NCBI GenBank assembly: GCA_031835245.1
Contig: JAVKOQ010000407.1
Location: forward strand, 5,001 to 32,500
Length of the DNA: 27,500 nucleotides
Reading direction: 5' to 3'
Origin: Balamuthia mandrillaris
Lineage: Eukaryota > Discosea > Longamoebia > Balamuthiidae
Both the position numbers and the translations under genes were made by a program. The stretch's first letter is position 1; the number at the start of each line of letters is the position of its first letter. Below are positions 1-9,801 of the stretch, piece by piece. The notes below the pieces were generated by a model. It was not told where the DNA came from and did no database searches. It saw only the letters and a program-made list of their open reading frames with translations.

Positions 1-1768
1 TAGAACCTCGCTTGACAGCAATGGCGAAGCATAGCTCTGCACAGGACAGGCAAAGCACTGTTGCAGCATCAACGGATTGGAGGCCAAGACCAAGAGATGG
101 CGCTGCAGCAACCGAAAGTCATGAAGATAAGGAAGAAGTTCTCGGTGATGATTACCGATGTGCATCAACGGCAACAACACTTGGCTTTTAAAAAGATGAA
201 ATAAGAACTAAGAAAAACACAAGCGAGGGAAAAACAAAAATAAATAAATATGCATACCTTAAGCCACAAACAAGAACTTTGCGCATTGCCACAGCAAGAG
301 AGTTGCCGAACAATCCTGTCTGGATTTCATCAGCAAAGGCATGCTCACCCACTTTTTTCTCAAGGAAACAATGCAAAAGCTCTTCATGATCCTCCACAAA
401 GCGTGCCATGAGAGCTTAGGATGCATAGCGTGTCTTTGAGGCTTTTGGGATGGCCCTGCTCTTGTGAGAGACCAAGTTAGGGTTGTGTTCCTTTTCATGC
501 TCCACAAAGCCCATCCAATCAGCGTTCCAAAGGCCACGCAACAAACAAGAGAGCTTCTTCAAAGCCGTGGTAACACCATTGCTCTCGTTGACAGCAGCAG
601 CCACATGTTCTTCATTCTCCTCCATCACATTGGCTTGAAGTAGGTCAGCAGCACCCCACCCAGTTGCACGCTTGTTTGTACGGCGGAGGAATTCATTAAG
701 AATCAATGCAGCAATGTGATCATCGCAACCTTTGACCAGCAGCGGTGTGAAAGGAGGCTTTGGTGTGGATTCTTGCTCCCATAGCTGTCTCCGCCGTTCA
801 TTGAGCAAGTGCCCAAGGCCACCAATCCTTCCAGAATTGGAGCTGGTGAGATCAAATGTTATGGAACGGAATTCCCAAAGCTTAATAGCAGAAAGGCCTT
901 GTTCTAATCCCTTTTGGTTTAGCTCTTTAATAGAAAGAGTAGTATAACAAGAGTAAACAAAGAGAAAAAAAGAGGACAGAGAGATAAAGAGATTAAAGAG
1001 AGAGAGCAAGAGAGAGAGAGAGAGAGAGAAAGGAGGCGAACAGGAAGAGAGACGTTAAGTACCTGCTAAAGTATTTTCAATGTAGCCAAGCATGTTTTCA
1101 GAAGTGTGAGAAATAACCTCTATAACAGCAGCAGGGTAGAGAACAAAGCCAAGCTTAGGGTGAGAGCCAGCAAATTCAATCTCCACAAAAGACCGGCCAT
1201 TCACTTTGGAAGACTCATCAATGCCTACCCAGAGGTCTTTGGACTCTACTAACAGACGAATCATAGCATAGTCGGTTAAGATCCCACCCTCCACAGTAGC
1301 TTGGTGGATGGTATCCGCAGAAGGTTGACGAACAGAAATGCCATGGCAAGCAAGGACCGCTTTATAAGCTTTGGCGCCAGCCTCTGCACTGGTCAAGCAT
1401 TGAGCTCGTAGCATTGCAAAGCAGGCACGCTCATTGTCTGGGAAGGCCTTGCGGTTGGCTCGAGAGCGGCGGCGAGAGGGCTGCTCGGGTGGGCTTGAAG
1501 GAACCTCCATGGAAGGCAGCTGCTCCTCTTCCAACTCAGGCTCTTGCTCATGTGCAACATGCTCCATAGTCTCCGCTGCCATCTGTTGCTGTTGTTCCAG
1601 TAGCCGTCGTTGACGTTCTTCGTTGCGCTTCCTGGCAGCATAGTGGCGCTTGCGCCCATGGAATTCCTTTTGGTTGAATAAGCAAGTGTAGCACCAACCT
1701 TTGTAGTGTGGTGTGAAACGTTTTTTGCAGTTCTTACACAAAACTTGTGGGCGTCGTTGTCGGGGCAT
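1..1768 (-). mobile_element. Transposase-type protein with zinc ribbon and RNase H-like core motifs; runs off the left edge
   Basis: Three exons can be read on the minus strand: 1768-1063, 924-258 and 184 to beyond base 1, with GT-AG introns whose phases agree. The ATG at 1768 is preferred because a second copy in this window begins with a matching M-x-R-x-x-RP peptide. The N-terminus has two CxxC pairs (C11/C14, C26/C29), then a basic, Gln- and Glu-rich linker. The core has a G-I-D-E-S motif near residue 184, an FDLTSSNSG motif near residue 260 and a C-D-D-H motif at 302-305. Such D...D-(S/T)SSN-x-G...H(I) patterns are known to me from unnamed RNase H-fold transposase-like proteins; assignment to a named superfamily is not possible here. 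It reads open apart from about one interruption. Intron 1 (1062-925) holds a CT-rich tract on the sense strand. The 3' end is missing from the window. It could also be a domesticated transposase. Confidence 0.65.
1009..1031. repeat. (GA)n tract in a transposase-gene intron
   Basis: Dinucleotide GA/TC repeat inside the first intron of the minus-strand transposase-type gene. Pyrimidines lie on the sense strand, and GA-rich sequence extends left to about 965. Confidence 0.85.
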
Positions 1769-2427
1769 GGTTTGTTTGGAACACTGTTGTTTGTTTATTT
1801 GTTCGTGTAGTTTGTTGAGCGAAAAGAAAAAGGAATAGCTGCCTGTGGTAACCCTAATCAATTTATTCGAGGAATAATTTCGAACTAATGAAATTCCTAT
1901 TACTAAGCCAATAGTAAATCAAAGCATTTGGGCCAATAGCAATGATGGCGGGGCTACAGGTTTTGAGAAGGTGAAAACCATACTTAGCAGTCATGAAATG
2001 AAGACATTGATTACAAGAGTTGGTGACCTCAGTATAGTCATAGTGAAAAAATGACCAGAAATATCCTTCATTCTAAACCTTGATGAAGAAGGAGTGAGCT
2101 CCTTCATGACCAGAAGTATAAAGGTGTTGAAGAAGCAACTTCTGTTGTTCCATGAAAGGGACAGTTTTGGTGAAAAAGGTCTTAATGTAAAAGGCAAGAT
2201 CCTTGGATGGAGTAGTAAGAGGAATGGGATCTACAGCAATGAGTGAGAGCATAGAAACTGAAGAAAGATGAGAAGGTCTCTTGATAAGAGTCTTTGCTGA
2301 GGCGAGAACATTGGATGACAACAAATCACCTTCTTTCCAAAACGAAGAAGAGTAAAAACGAGAAAGAGAATCCTTCAGAACCACATGAATGCCAGGGTGT
2401 GTTAAAAAGGGTGAATAACACAAACAG
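1769..2427. other. Gene-free stretch upstream of the transposase-type gene
   Basis: No convincing gene. The minus strand is open for about 116 codons at 2073-2423, but the peptide shows no motif I recognise and may be eroded transposon or intergenic DNA. It probably holds the promoter and 5' end of the minus-strand transposase-type unit. Confidence 0.4.
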
Positions 2428-2608
2428 ATGGGGCCAAAACGTATTATTCAAAGAGGAAACAAGAGAACAAAGGGTGTCAAGAGGGAAAGGTGTGATGTGA
2501 ATGAAATAAAACTAACTAACCAAAAGAAAAGGAGAAGGAAGCAACAGAATAAAAGGAAGAAGCCTAGTGATGTGGCAGCAAGTGATTGGTACACGTGTCA
2601 CAGATGTC
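2428..2608 (+). repeat. Dispersed ~180 bp repeat, copy 1
   Basis: Begins with GGGGCCAAAACGTATTATTC and ends near CACAGATGTC. It is about 85-90% identical by eye to the stretch at 4113-4291 in the same orientation. It lies just outside the left arm of the inverted-repeat transposon. There is no long open frame of its own. It behaves like a short non-autonomous mobile element (SINE- or MITE-like), because its second copy sits inside another element. Confidence 0.75.
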
Positions 2609-2613
2609 CAAAA

Positions 2614-2846
2614 GTTAAAGTCCAACTTAACAAAAGAAAGGGACAAATGACCTGAAAGGAGTGTATTCCAGAAGAAAAAAAGAAAGAAAACAGGAAGAGA
2701 TCTCCATCGTTGCTTTAAAGTACATTAAGAGAAAGGAAAAAGAGAGAAGGAAAAGAAGGGAGAAATATAAGAAAGGAGAAGCTGAGGGTCCAGAAAGAGG
2801 CCTAATATGAGGAGTAGGTAGAATAACGTTGGTAATTTTACCAACA
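2614..2846 (+). repeat. Left terminal inverted repeat of the 3.3 kb transposon
   Basis: Pairs with 5688-5918 in inverted orientation over essentially its whole length, including a purine-rich middle and short palindromes at both ends. Confidence 0.8.
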
Positions 2847-2848
2847 TA

Positions 2849-3019
2849 ATGGATGATGTTGAAGCTGAATTGCAAGATTTGGAAGGCCCAATGGTTGAGC
2901 ATAGTGCTTTGATGCTTAGAGGTGAGAAAGAAAAAGAGAGCCCTGTGATTGATAAACAGCGTGAAGTACTAACCAAGAAGCCAACAATGAAAGTGGCTAA
3001 GAGCAAAGACTATAGCTAA
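2849..3019 (+). CDS. Possible 56-residue charged peptide inside the transposon
   Basis: A short open frame starts with ATG just inside the left inverted repeat. It encodes an acidic start (MDDVEAELQDLEGP), a KEKE-rich middle and a basic end. Length and composition are compatible with a small accessory peptide or a remnant of a transposon exon. There is no recognisable domain, no homologue elsewhere in the window and no clear partner exon, so it may be chance. Confidence 0.2.
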   Translation: MDDVEAELQDLEGPMVEHSALMLRGEKEKESPVIDKQREVLTKKPTMKVAKSKDYS

Positions 3020-4112
3020 AAGCTCATGCCTAGTAGCAGAGTAGTTCTATTGAGCCTTGTTGAGCACTTTGCAAGACAAAAGAGATGTATTGATAAGAGT
3101 CATCAGAAGCCTTCTGATAAAAGAACTGGGCCAACACTGTACTGAGAAGCATCAATACCCACTAAGAAGTGTAAAGAAGAATCTGGTTTGCTGAGCACTA
3201 ATGAAAAAGATAAGATGTGTTTGAGGGTGTTAAATACCTCTAGATACCTGTCATTTCAGAACGGATGGTAAGGTGACCCAATGAGTCTGATTACCTGTGT
3301 TGGCCAGTTGATCACAATTCAGTGAGGATCTGATCAGCAAGGAATCCTAATATTGCAAGAAAAAGTCGTTGTGTCAACATTTTGGAACAGAGAGAAACTA
3401 AAAGAAAGAAGCACATAGGAGAAAATGGGGAGAAGGAGCAGACCTTTGAAACAGTATATAGTATGTAAGCATTGTACCAAACTTTGAGCCACTTTCACCC
3501 TGTGCAAGATCTGTGCTAGCAACCAACCTTGCTACCAAGATCGCAAAAAAAGGTACCAATAAAAAAAAAGCAACAGCACCAAGAACTGGCACACCTGTGG
3601 GCAGCACAACAAGCCCACAGAAAAAAGATACAAAAGGAAACAGGTGAAACAAATCCTCACTATCTAACCCTGGTAGAGTGAGTGACTGTTGCACAAACTG
3701 CACCACCACCTGGTAACAGCCAGTGCTATGCCCAAAGTGTTGTGAATCTGTGCCAAGCTATTTGAGGTCAAGGTTCCCTCCAAGGTGTTCTCCAAGGACT
3801 TGGTGAACAGAGCCATGGTAAAAGCTGGATTAGCAGTGGACTATGGGATTACAAAGAACAACCTGGTCAAGGTAAGAAAGTATTTTTTCCTGTGGGTGTG
3901 AAAGGTGTCTTGAGAAACACTGCCCAACACTTGTGTACTTTGATTCTTGAATGCCTCCAGGATATTCAAGCTAAACAACAAGAACTGGGACTGGCTGTTT
4001 CCATCATCACCAAACTCTACCACTTTGGACAAGTGGTCTTTGACCTGACTAGCACCAACACAGGATGGTTGGGAGGAGTAGAGTATTAGAAAGGGCAAAT
4101 AAAATGAATGGA

Positions 4113-4291
4113 CGGGGCCAAAACGTATTATTCAAAGAGAGAACAAGGGAACAAAGGATGTCAAGAGGGAAAGGTGTGGTGTGAACGAAACAAAACTAAC
4201 TAACTAAAAGAAAGAGAGAAGGAAGCAACGGAATAAAAGGAAGAAGCCTAGCGATGTGGCAGCAGGCGATTGGTCCACGTCACAGATGTCG
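4113..4291 (+). repeat. Dispersed ~180 bp repeat, copy 2, nested in the decayed transposase
   Basis: Same sequence and orientation as 2428-2608. It separates two transposase segments that are close together in the other copy, which shows that it arrived as an insertion. A short GGAAA-type tandem tract follows it (about 4296-4315). Confidence 0.75.
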
Positions 4292-4652
4292 ACAGAGAGG
4301 AAAGGAAAGGAAAGGGGCAACAGAACTAATATGTTGAGAGTAATTCTCAACAAGGGACCCTTTTGTGGCAAAAACGCTTAGCACAATGGCAGGAAGACCA
4401 TCCTGAAGCAGCAGCACGAAAAGAGCTTCCTCCAACACAACCAGAGGTCAAGGGCTATGATGACCACATTTCATCCTTAGTGGCCAGGCACTTTTTGGAA
4501 ATAGCAGAGCAGCTGCTGAAAAGATGAATGGAGAGGGCTTCACTTCCTACAGGTTGTAGCAAGGTAAGTAAATTTCTCAAAGTTTTATCCAAGCTCCTAC
4601 ACATATTCTCTTGGAAAAGTGGTTGAGAGGGCTTTGTCTTGGAAAAGCAGTA

Positions 4653-4682
4653 GTAGCAGCAACAACAACAACAACAACAATA
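4653..4682 (+). repeat. (CAA)n/(CAG) microsatellite
   Basis: A few AGT/AGC triplets followed by about seven CAA units within the decayed transposase region. Confidence 0.85.
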
Positions 4683-5687
4683 AATCAACAAAGACAGGAA
4701 CAAGAGCAACAAGAACACCTCGATTTTCTTTCCATGTGTAACACAAACATGCTACATAAGCTTTGAGCACATGGCCAAGGTAATAGTTGATAATAAAGTG
4801 CTCTTGACTAACTGCTTGCTTTTACAAAAACAGTAAAACAACCAGACTTCTATAGACCTTTATTCTGTGCTATAGCACCCAGTAGTAGACTGTTTATTGC
4901 AAGTCATGGCATGGACCTTTGGCATGTTGAAATGGTATATGGCCAATATAGGAACATTTATTTGATTTGTTGAACCAACTATGGAAGGAAAACCACAACA
5001 TGCATTCTCCAATCATCTCAGCAGCGACCAAGGAAAGGAGCATTGATAATGATCAGATTACTAACTTTATGCAATGGGTTCAAGCTATGCAGCAAAGCTC
5101 ATGTGAGCTTTCCAACAAATCTATGACTTGCAGTCAATGGGCTGCTGAGAGTTACAAATAGGTTTGTGAAAGTGCCCATTGCCAAACAATACAACAAAAA
5201 GCTGTAAAGAAGAAAAAAGATATAATAGCATACATTGGATGCCATGGTTACTTATCAACAGGACAAAAGGCTACTGTCAAGGTTATGAAGCAGTTTCTTT
5301 GTGCTAAAAAGCAAGAATTTGCAGGACAACAGTGTGCAATTGGCATTGGTTTCTCTCATGTACAAGTATTACAGCATCTGAGAGCATTTATGAAATGGAA
5401 ACAAGAGCTCTTCCTCTTTATCTTGTTCAGACCTGCAGTGCCAGGTTAAATTATTCTTTTCTACTTGCTGAGAACATAGTACATATCTCCTTTCTCTTTC
5501 TTCTCTCTTCTTTCTTTCTCTTTTTTTTCTCTCTCTTTCTCTCTCTCTTGCTGTTACATTGGACATGATTAACACATAATGTATAATGTGGGCTGGTTGA
5601 ACAACTCTCACCTTTCCCTGTGAAGGTTTGAATGATTGACCTTTTGAAAAAACAAGGTGGTACTTTGTGAAAGGAAATGATCACTTT

Positions 5688-5918
5688 GTTGGTAAAATTA
5701 CCAACTCTATTTGACTTACTCCTCATATTTGGTCTCTTCCTGGACCCTCAGCTTCCCCTTTCTTATATTTCTCCCTTCTTTTCCTTCTCTCTTTTCCTTT
5801 TCTCTTGGTGTACTCTAAAGCAATGATGAAGATCCCCTCCTGTTGTTTTTCTTTCTTTCTTCTGGAATACATTCCTTTTTGATCATTTGTCCTTTTCTTT
5901 TGTTAAGTTGGACTTAAC
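5688..5918 (-). repeat. Right terminal inverted repeat of the 3.3 kb transposon
   Basis: Reverse complement of 2614-2846, about 85% identical by eye, bounded by the same two short palindromes. Confidence 0.8.
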
Positions 5919-6799
5919 CAACAACTTCTTGCATAAAGTTGTAATCTTTAAAGGAATAGTATAGTGGAAGGCTATGTTATTTGATTACAAACTTATGCAA
6001 GTCGTGTTAGATCCTTTTTGGGTCCTGAGTCTAGGGGCTACCATCTCTCTCCCTGCATGCCTTGCATTGTCATGGTGTGTTGCGGTGTGCAACTCCTGAG
6101 ATAATTGCAGCATAGTCAATAACAGTACTATTGTTGACAAAGTCTTCACTTTTGTGAATGCTTTGCTTGTCTTGAACAGCATTGCTTTGCTTTAGAACGG
6201 ATGAATGAACAATAAAAATTGCGGAAAATATTGCGTTTATTGATAATTTTGTAGGTGATGTGATCATGAAGAAACAGTTTCTGTCTTTTTGCCACAAGCA
6301 CTTATGTGTAGCATCAAAAAATACATCAAATGAAGGTGCTCTAGCTCTGCAAGGGTCCTGTTTTACAATGTTTGATACCAACTGCTCTCCTAACCAGGCC
6401 TTGTTGTCTTGGAATTTTTCTTTTCATCACCAAGTTTTTCCTTGATTTCTTTCACCAAGCATACAGGATCCACTGTTTCCCCCAAAAAATCAAAATAACA
6501 GCTGGCTTGCATGGTGACCCTTTCATCCATGGGTTTGCACACACTCACTTGTCCTGCTGTTTCTACTGTACCAAATGCCAGGCCAAGTCATGTTCTTCCT
6601 AGTGGTCACTGCTTGAGAAGAATGACATAGTCAAGTGGTACTGCCACCGTGCTTCCGCTTGCTTCCTGCCAATGGATGATATTAGAATGACTGGGTAAAT
6701 ATTTACTGAATATTTATTGTTTTTAACGATATTATGCTGATAGGCCTATCAGTAGTATAGTGCCAATAGTCTGCAAAAGGATAAGCTGCCTGCTAAGCT
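5919..6799. other. AT-rich stretch without a recognisable gene
   Basis: Only short unrelated open frames on both strands. It may contain further eroded parts of the retroelement whose integrase remnant follows, but I cannot assign them. Confidence 0.4.
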
Positions 6800-7090
6800 G
6801 CTTTGGGCTTTTGTACAGCCCATTTGGATGGACTACATATGGCAGCGAGTTGATGTGAACATCATGGGACCATTCCCTATCATCAACTCAGGAAAAATCT
6901 ATATCCTGTCTTTCACTAACTACTTTTCAATGTGGGTAAAATCCTTTCCATGCTTGACCAGAAATCACGCACCGTAGCCTGCTTATTCATTGAGCAAATC
7001 CTGTATTGCTACACAGCACCTAGTATTCTCTGTTGTATCCATGATAAGCAGTTTACCAGCAAGCTGCTCCACTATCAGGAAGGCTAAACA
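6800..7090 (+). mobile_element. Fossil of a Ty3/gypsy-type (LTR retroelement) integrase core
   Basis: Plus-strand translation shows the typical order of an rve integrase core. A tryptophan-containing lead-in comes before a D-x-x-GPFP-type motif, then an S-G-K-x-Y-I-L segment with an aromatic F-S-x-WV stretch. Further on are a CLFIEQIL segment and an H-D-x-Q-F-T-S motif. Only this part of pol is recognisable; no LTRs or other domains were found. The element is old and broken. Confidence 0.65.
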
Positions 7091-7970
7091 CTGTTCTTAA
7101 TACTTAGTCACTTAGAGATAAAAGCTAGATGTATTTTAATGCATCAAAAGAAAAAAAAAGAAATGTGAGTATATATTGTGTCCTTTGTGTGAATAAACTT
7201 GAACCTTTGAGAAGAAAATGAAAGGAGAACCAATTTATAGTAAGGAAGAAAACCTTAAAAGTGGAGTATTTAACTACTTTCCTATTATACCTATCTTTCC
7301 TTGTATAGATATTTCTGTTTTTATACTTATAAAGGTTTCATTAAGTTGGTATCCATTAGGCTGTTTTCCCACATTAATCCTTAGGTCTTTCTTTGGAGTA
7401 GAGAAAGGAGTTGATATAGCTGGAGTTAAAACTGTAACTTTGAGACAATGAACCAATGTTGAACTAATTGGCCATAGTTGTGCCCTAACAAAGCTACAAT
7501 TCTCAATTTCTGACCTGAAGAAACTTCAGGAGAAAGGGCTGAAACATCAAGGATGTTGAATGTTGGCAGAAAAGGATTAAAGAGAAAAAAAAAAGAAGAA
7601 AGTGTGTTAGTAATCAACACCTTGCACATGTTGCCAAGTGGTATTCCATTGATAGGCTTGTTGCTTTTGATGCTACTGACCTCATCCAAAGAAAAAGAAG
7701 ATAAATATATCATAAATACAATCTGAATCTTTCTTTTTCTTTGGTTGAATTTAAGTTAGTAATACTATGATGTTGTATATAAGACAAGATGGCTGCTGGG
7801 ATCTTGCTGTCTTTTTTGTGTATGAAAAGAAAGAAAGAAAGGAATTCAGGACCTAGGTGTTTTCTCTTCTTCCTTGTACTTCTGCCTAGTACGTAGAATG
7901 ATGTGGTTATTCTCTTGAGTATGGCCTCTGGATTTTCAATGAGAATTTTAATGATCTTCAACGTTTCAAC
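7091..7970. other. Gene-free AT-rich stretch
   Basis: Open frames of 60-95 codons occur on both strands (for example 7218-7451 plus and 7426-7713 minus), but none shows a motif, plausible intron structure or homology to other parts of the window. The nearest host gene end is the F-box/SPRY copy at 8212. Confidence 0.4.
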
Positions 7971-8096
7971 AGACAGAGAGAGAGAAAGAGAAAGAGAGAG
8001 AGAGAGAGGGAAAGAGTTGCAGAGAAAGAGACAAAGGGAAAGAGACAAAGAAGGAGGAAAAGAGCGAGAGAGAAAGAGAGAAAGAGATGGAGGAAT
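7971..8096. repeat. GA-rich low-complexity tract
   Basis: Imperfect (GA)n/(GAAA)n purine tract, read as arginine/glutamate or serine/leucine repeats in the frames that cross it. It lies downstream of the minus-strand F-box/SPRY copy, so pyrimidines are again on that gene's sense strand. Confidence 0.85.
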
Positions 8097-8211
8097 GCAA
8101 ATATAAGAAAACATAAAGTTTAAGGCCAGGAGTCAAAAGGAGGAAAAGAACAAGAATAAAATATTTATAAACAATAAACAAAGATATTTAAATACAAAAG
8201 CATATGCTCTT

Positions 8212-9288
8212 TTAGTCAGCAAACAAGCCAGTATCATCTTCAATGAAGCATGGTGCCATTTCTTTTGGTAGTAGGGTGCTTCTTGAAGGAATGCCAGTTG
8301 TTGGCATTCTGGCATAGAAGTTGAATGTGGCTTTCTCGCCTTGTTTCATAAGAGAGACAGCAGCACGATAAGGCCCATTTTGTTTGATACTCTCTGCTTT
8401 CAAACCTGTCAAGTATGTGCCATTGTACCAATAATCCAGCCTTCCTTTTTGTTGTTCATTCATTTGCTTCAATGTTAGTGAAATATCTTCATAAACAAAA
8501 GAGAGAGTGAACAAGAAATAAAACCTGCATCAATGTCAAGACAAATACCAATGACATTGCTATCTTTGAACCATTGAAAGTGAGGTGGTGGCGGGGTGCT
8601 GTCTTGGCCATGGTTGCCTCTGATCTAGCCTGTGTATGGTATTATGCTCCATCCTATAGCAATACAATCCAAGTATTAATAAAACAAGTAATGAGCAACA
8701 GCTAGAATGAACTACAACAAGAAATAAAGAGTAATACAAAAACATGTACCAGGTTCAGAGGAATAACCAACAATCCCACTGTACTTATTGCAGGCTTGCC
8801 ATGCTGCCTCCAAGTGGTTGACTAACAAACAGAAAAAAACAAAGAGACAAGAGAACACGAGAAGAAAAATGAAGAAGAAGAAGAAGCAGCGCGAAAAGGG
8901 ATAGAACAACAGCACAAGGAATACAAAGGAAAGAAAGAAGAAGAAGCAAGAAATAAAATGAGGTACACTGTAGTTGATAGAATTCTTTCCAGCTGTGAAC
9001 GTCATTAGGAAGAGAGGAGCAGCCCTCCTCCACCACGCCGCACGTTTGAAGCACTGTCTGCCAAAAGTAATCTCCTCGTAACATCTCCAAGAAGCGTTTG
9101 CAAACCAAATGGCAGTGGAAGAGGTCCTTGCCGCTGGCCCCACAATGAGCATCGTTACTGTTATTGTTGTTGTGCTCGTGGTTGCCCACCAAGGGAGCCA
9201 ACCAGAGCAAGGCGTTCAGCTGCAGCTCGCTCGGCAGCTCCAAGAACGGAAAGGGCTGAGAGGGAGGAGCTGGCGAGGTGTTCTTCAT
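8212..9288 (-). pseudogene. F-box/SPRY gene copy 1, internally deleted and interrupted
   Basis: Exons on the minus strand are 9288-8967, 8821-8750, 8653-8525 and 8444-8212. Total length is a multiple of three and all introns are GT-AG with phase-1 junctions, like the paralogues. The start at MKNTS (9288) is chosen because it aligns with paralogue starts shortly before the F-box motif F-P-F-L-E-L-P-x-E-L-Q-L-N. Exon 2 fuses the first residues of the family's exon 2 to the last ~20 residues of its exon 3. The conserved DLLR...R-x-W-x-SG block and the HYWEV start of the SPRY domain are therefore lost. A TAG at 8627-8625 replaces the Glu or Val codon seen in the paralogues and would end translation after 140 residues, leaving an F-box with little else. 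The C-terminus is longer than in relatives. Most likely a pseudogene; a truncated F-box-only protein is possible. Confidence 0.8.
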
Positions 9289-9363
9289 ACTTTTTTTTTT
9301 GTTTTTATTTAATATCCCCATGCCTACCAGTTTATTTTGTATTTTTTTTTTCTTATTGCTGGT

Positions 9364-9640
9364 GCATTACGCCCTACACCCAGCAAGATGAGAGGCAACC
9401 ATGGAAAAGATGTGCAGCTGCCCCCCGAAAAACTTTAGATGGTTTCACCAGGGAGATGGTATCGGTGTTTGTTTGGACATCGGGTTAGAAGCAGAGAGCA
9501 TCAAACCTCAGAAGCCCAATCGTGCTGCTGTCAGCCTCATGAATCCAGGGGGAGAGAGCCACATTCAACTTTTAAACACCCCTCTTGAAGCGAAAGACTG
9601 GTGGAGGAGGGTTGCTCCTCCCTTCCCCACTATCTGAAGA
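9364..9640 (+). pseudogene. Intronless mosaic scrap of the F-box/SPRY family
   Basis: From 9364 it matches exon 4 of the plus-strand family member at 13442-14809 (GNHGKDVQ, PPKNFRWF, GVCLDI). It then runs without an intron into the middle of exon 5 (EAESIKPQKPNRAAVSLMNP). The end of exon 4, the intron and the start of exon 5 are missing. At about 9601-9629 a short piece matching the end of exon 1 (GTGGAGGAGGGTTGCTCCTC) follows, out of normal order. It lies head to head with copy 1, oriented opposite to its two neighbours. Rearrangement or repeated deletion explains it better than clean retroposition. Confidence 0.75.
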
Positions 9641-9801
9641 AAAATTTTAACTTTCAATTTTCGTGTTGAAAAAAACAAGCGACTTTCAACTTCAATAAGC
9701 GTTATTTGTATGATGGAAGGAGAAGCAGAAGACGCACCCTCTGCATTGTTACGCTTGCCTTAAACAAAGCATATGAACGGAGCTAAAGGTTGAACGCAGA
9801 G

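Larger units (their letters stand above)
3425..5460 (+). pseudogene. Decayed second copy of the transposase-type gene
   Basis: Stretches of this plus-strand region match the minus-strand gene at 1-1768 in order. There is a matching start (M-G-R-R-S-R-P) followed by CxxC pairs, then a PS...DLVNRAMVKAG-type segment. Next come the FDLTSTNTG motif at about 4030-4065 and a KGYDDHIS segment at about 4450-4475, the counterparts of FDLTSSNSG and KGCDDHIA. The copy has many breaks and is clearly old. The ~180 bp dispersed repeat has inserted between the last two motifs. Open stretches to about 5450 may be the C-terminal part, but their match to the other copy is weak and that copy's end lies outside the window. 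Confidence 0.7.
2614..5918 (+). mobile_element. 3.3 kb DNA transposon with ~230 bp terminal inverted repeats, decayed
   Basis: The left arm (2614-2846) is the reverse complement of the right arm (5688-5918), roughly 85% identical by eye. Both outer ends carry the small palindrome GTTAAGTCCAACTTAAC (the left one with a change), and both inner ends carry another, GTTGGTAA-tt-TTACCAAC. Between them lies a decayed plus-strand copy of the same transposase family as at 1-1768. No clear target-site duplication is visible next to the arms. The alternative is two independent solo insertions in opposite orientation, but a transposase relative between the arms makes one element the simpler reading. Confidence 0.7.

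Noticed and set aside
2428-4291. The two direct ~180 bp repeats as LTRs of one retroelement
   Set aside because: They are short, lack TG...CA ends, and the second copy interrupts the decayed transposase, so two independent insertions fit better.
7218-7713. Overlapping 77- and 95-codon frames on opposite strands
   Set aside because: No motif, homologue or plausible splice partner is visible; AT-rich DNA gives such frames by chance.
8625-8627. TAG as a reassigned sense codon
   Set aside because: Member 2 of the same family ends in TAG and other genes end in TAA or TGA, so the standard code is likely.
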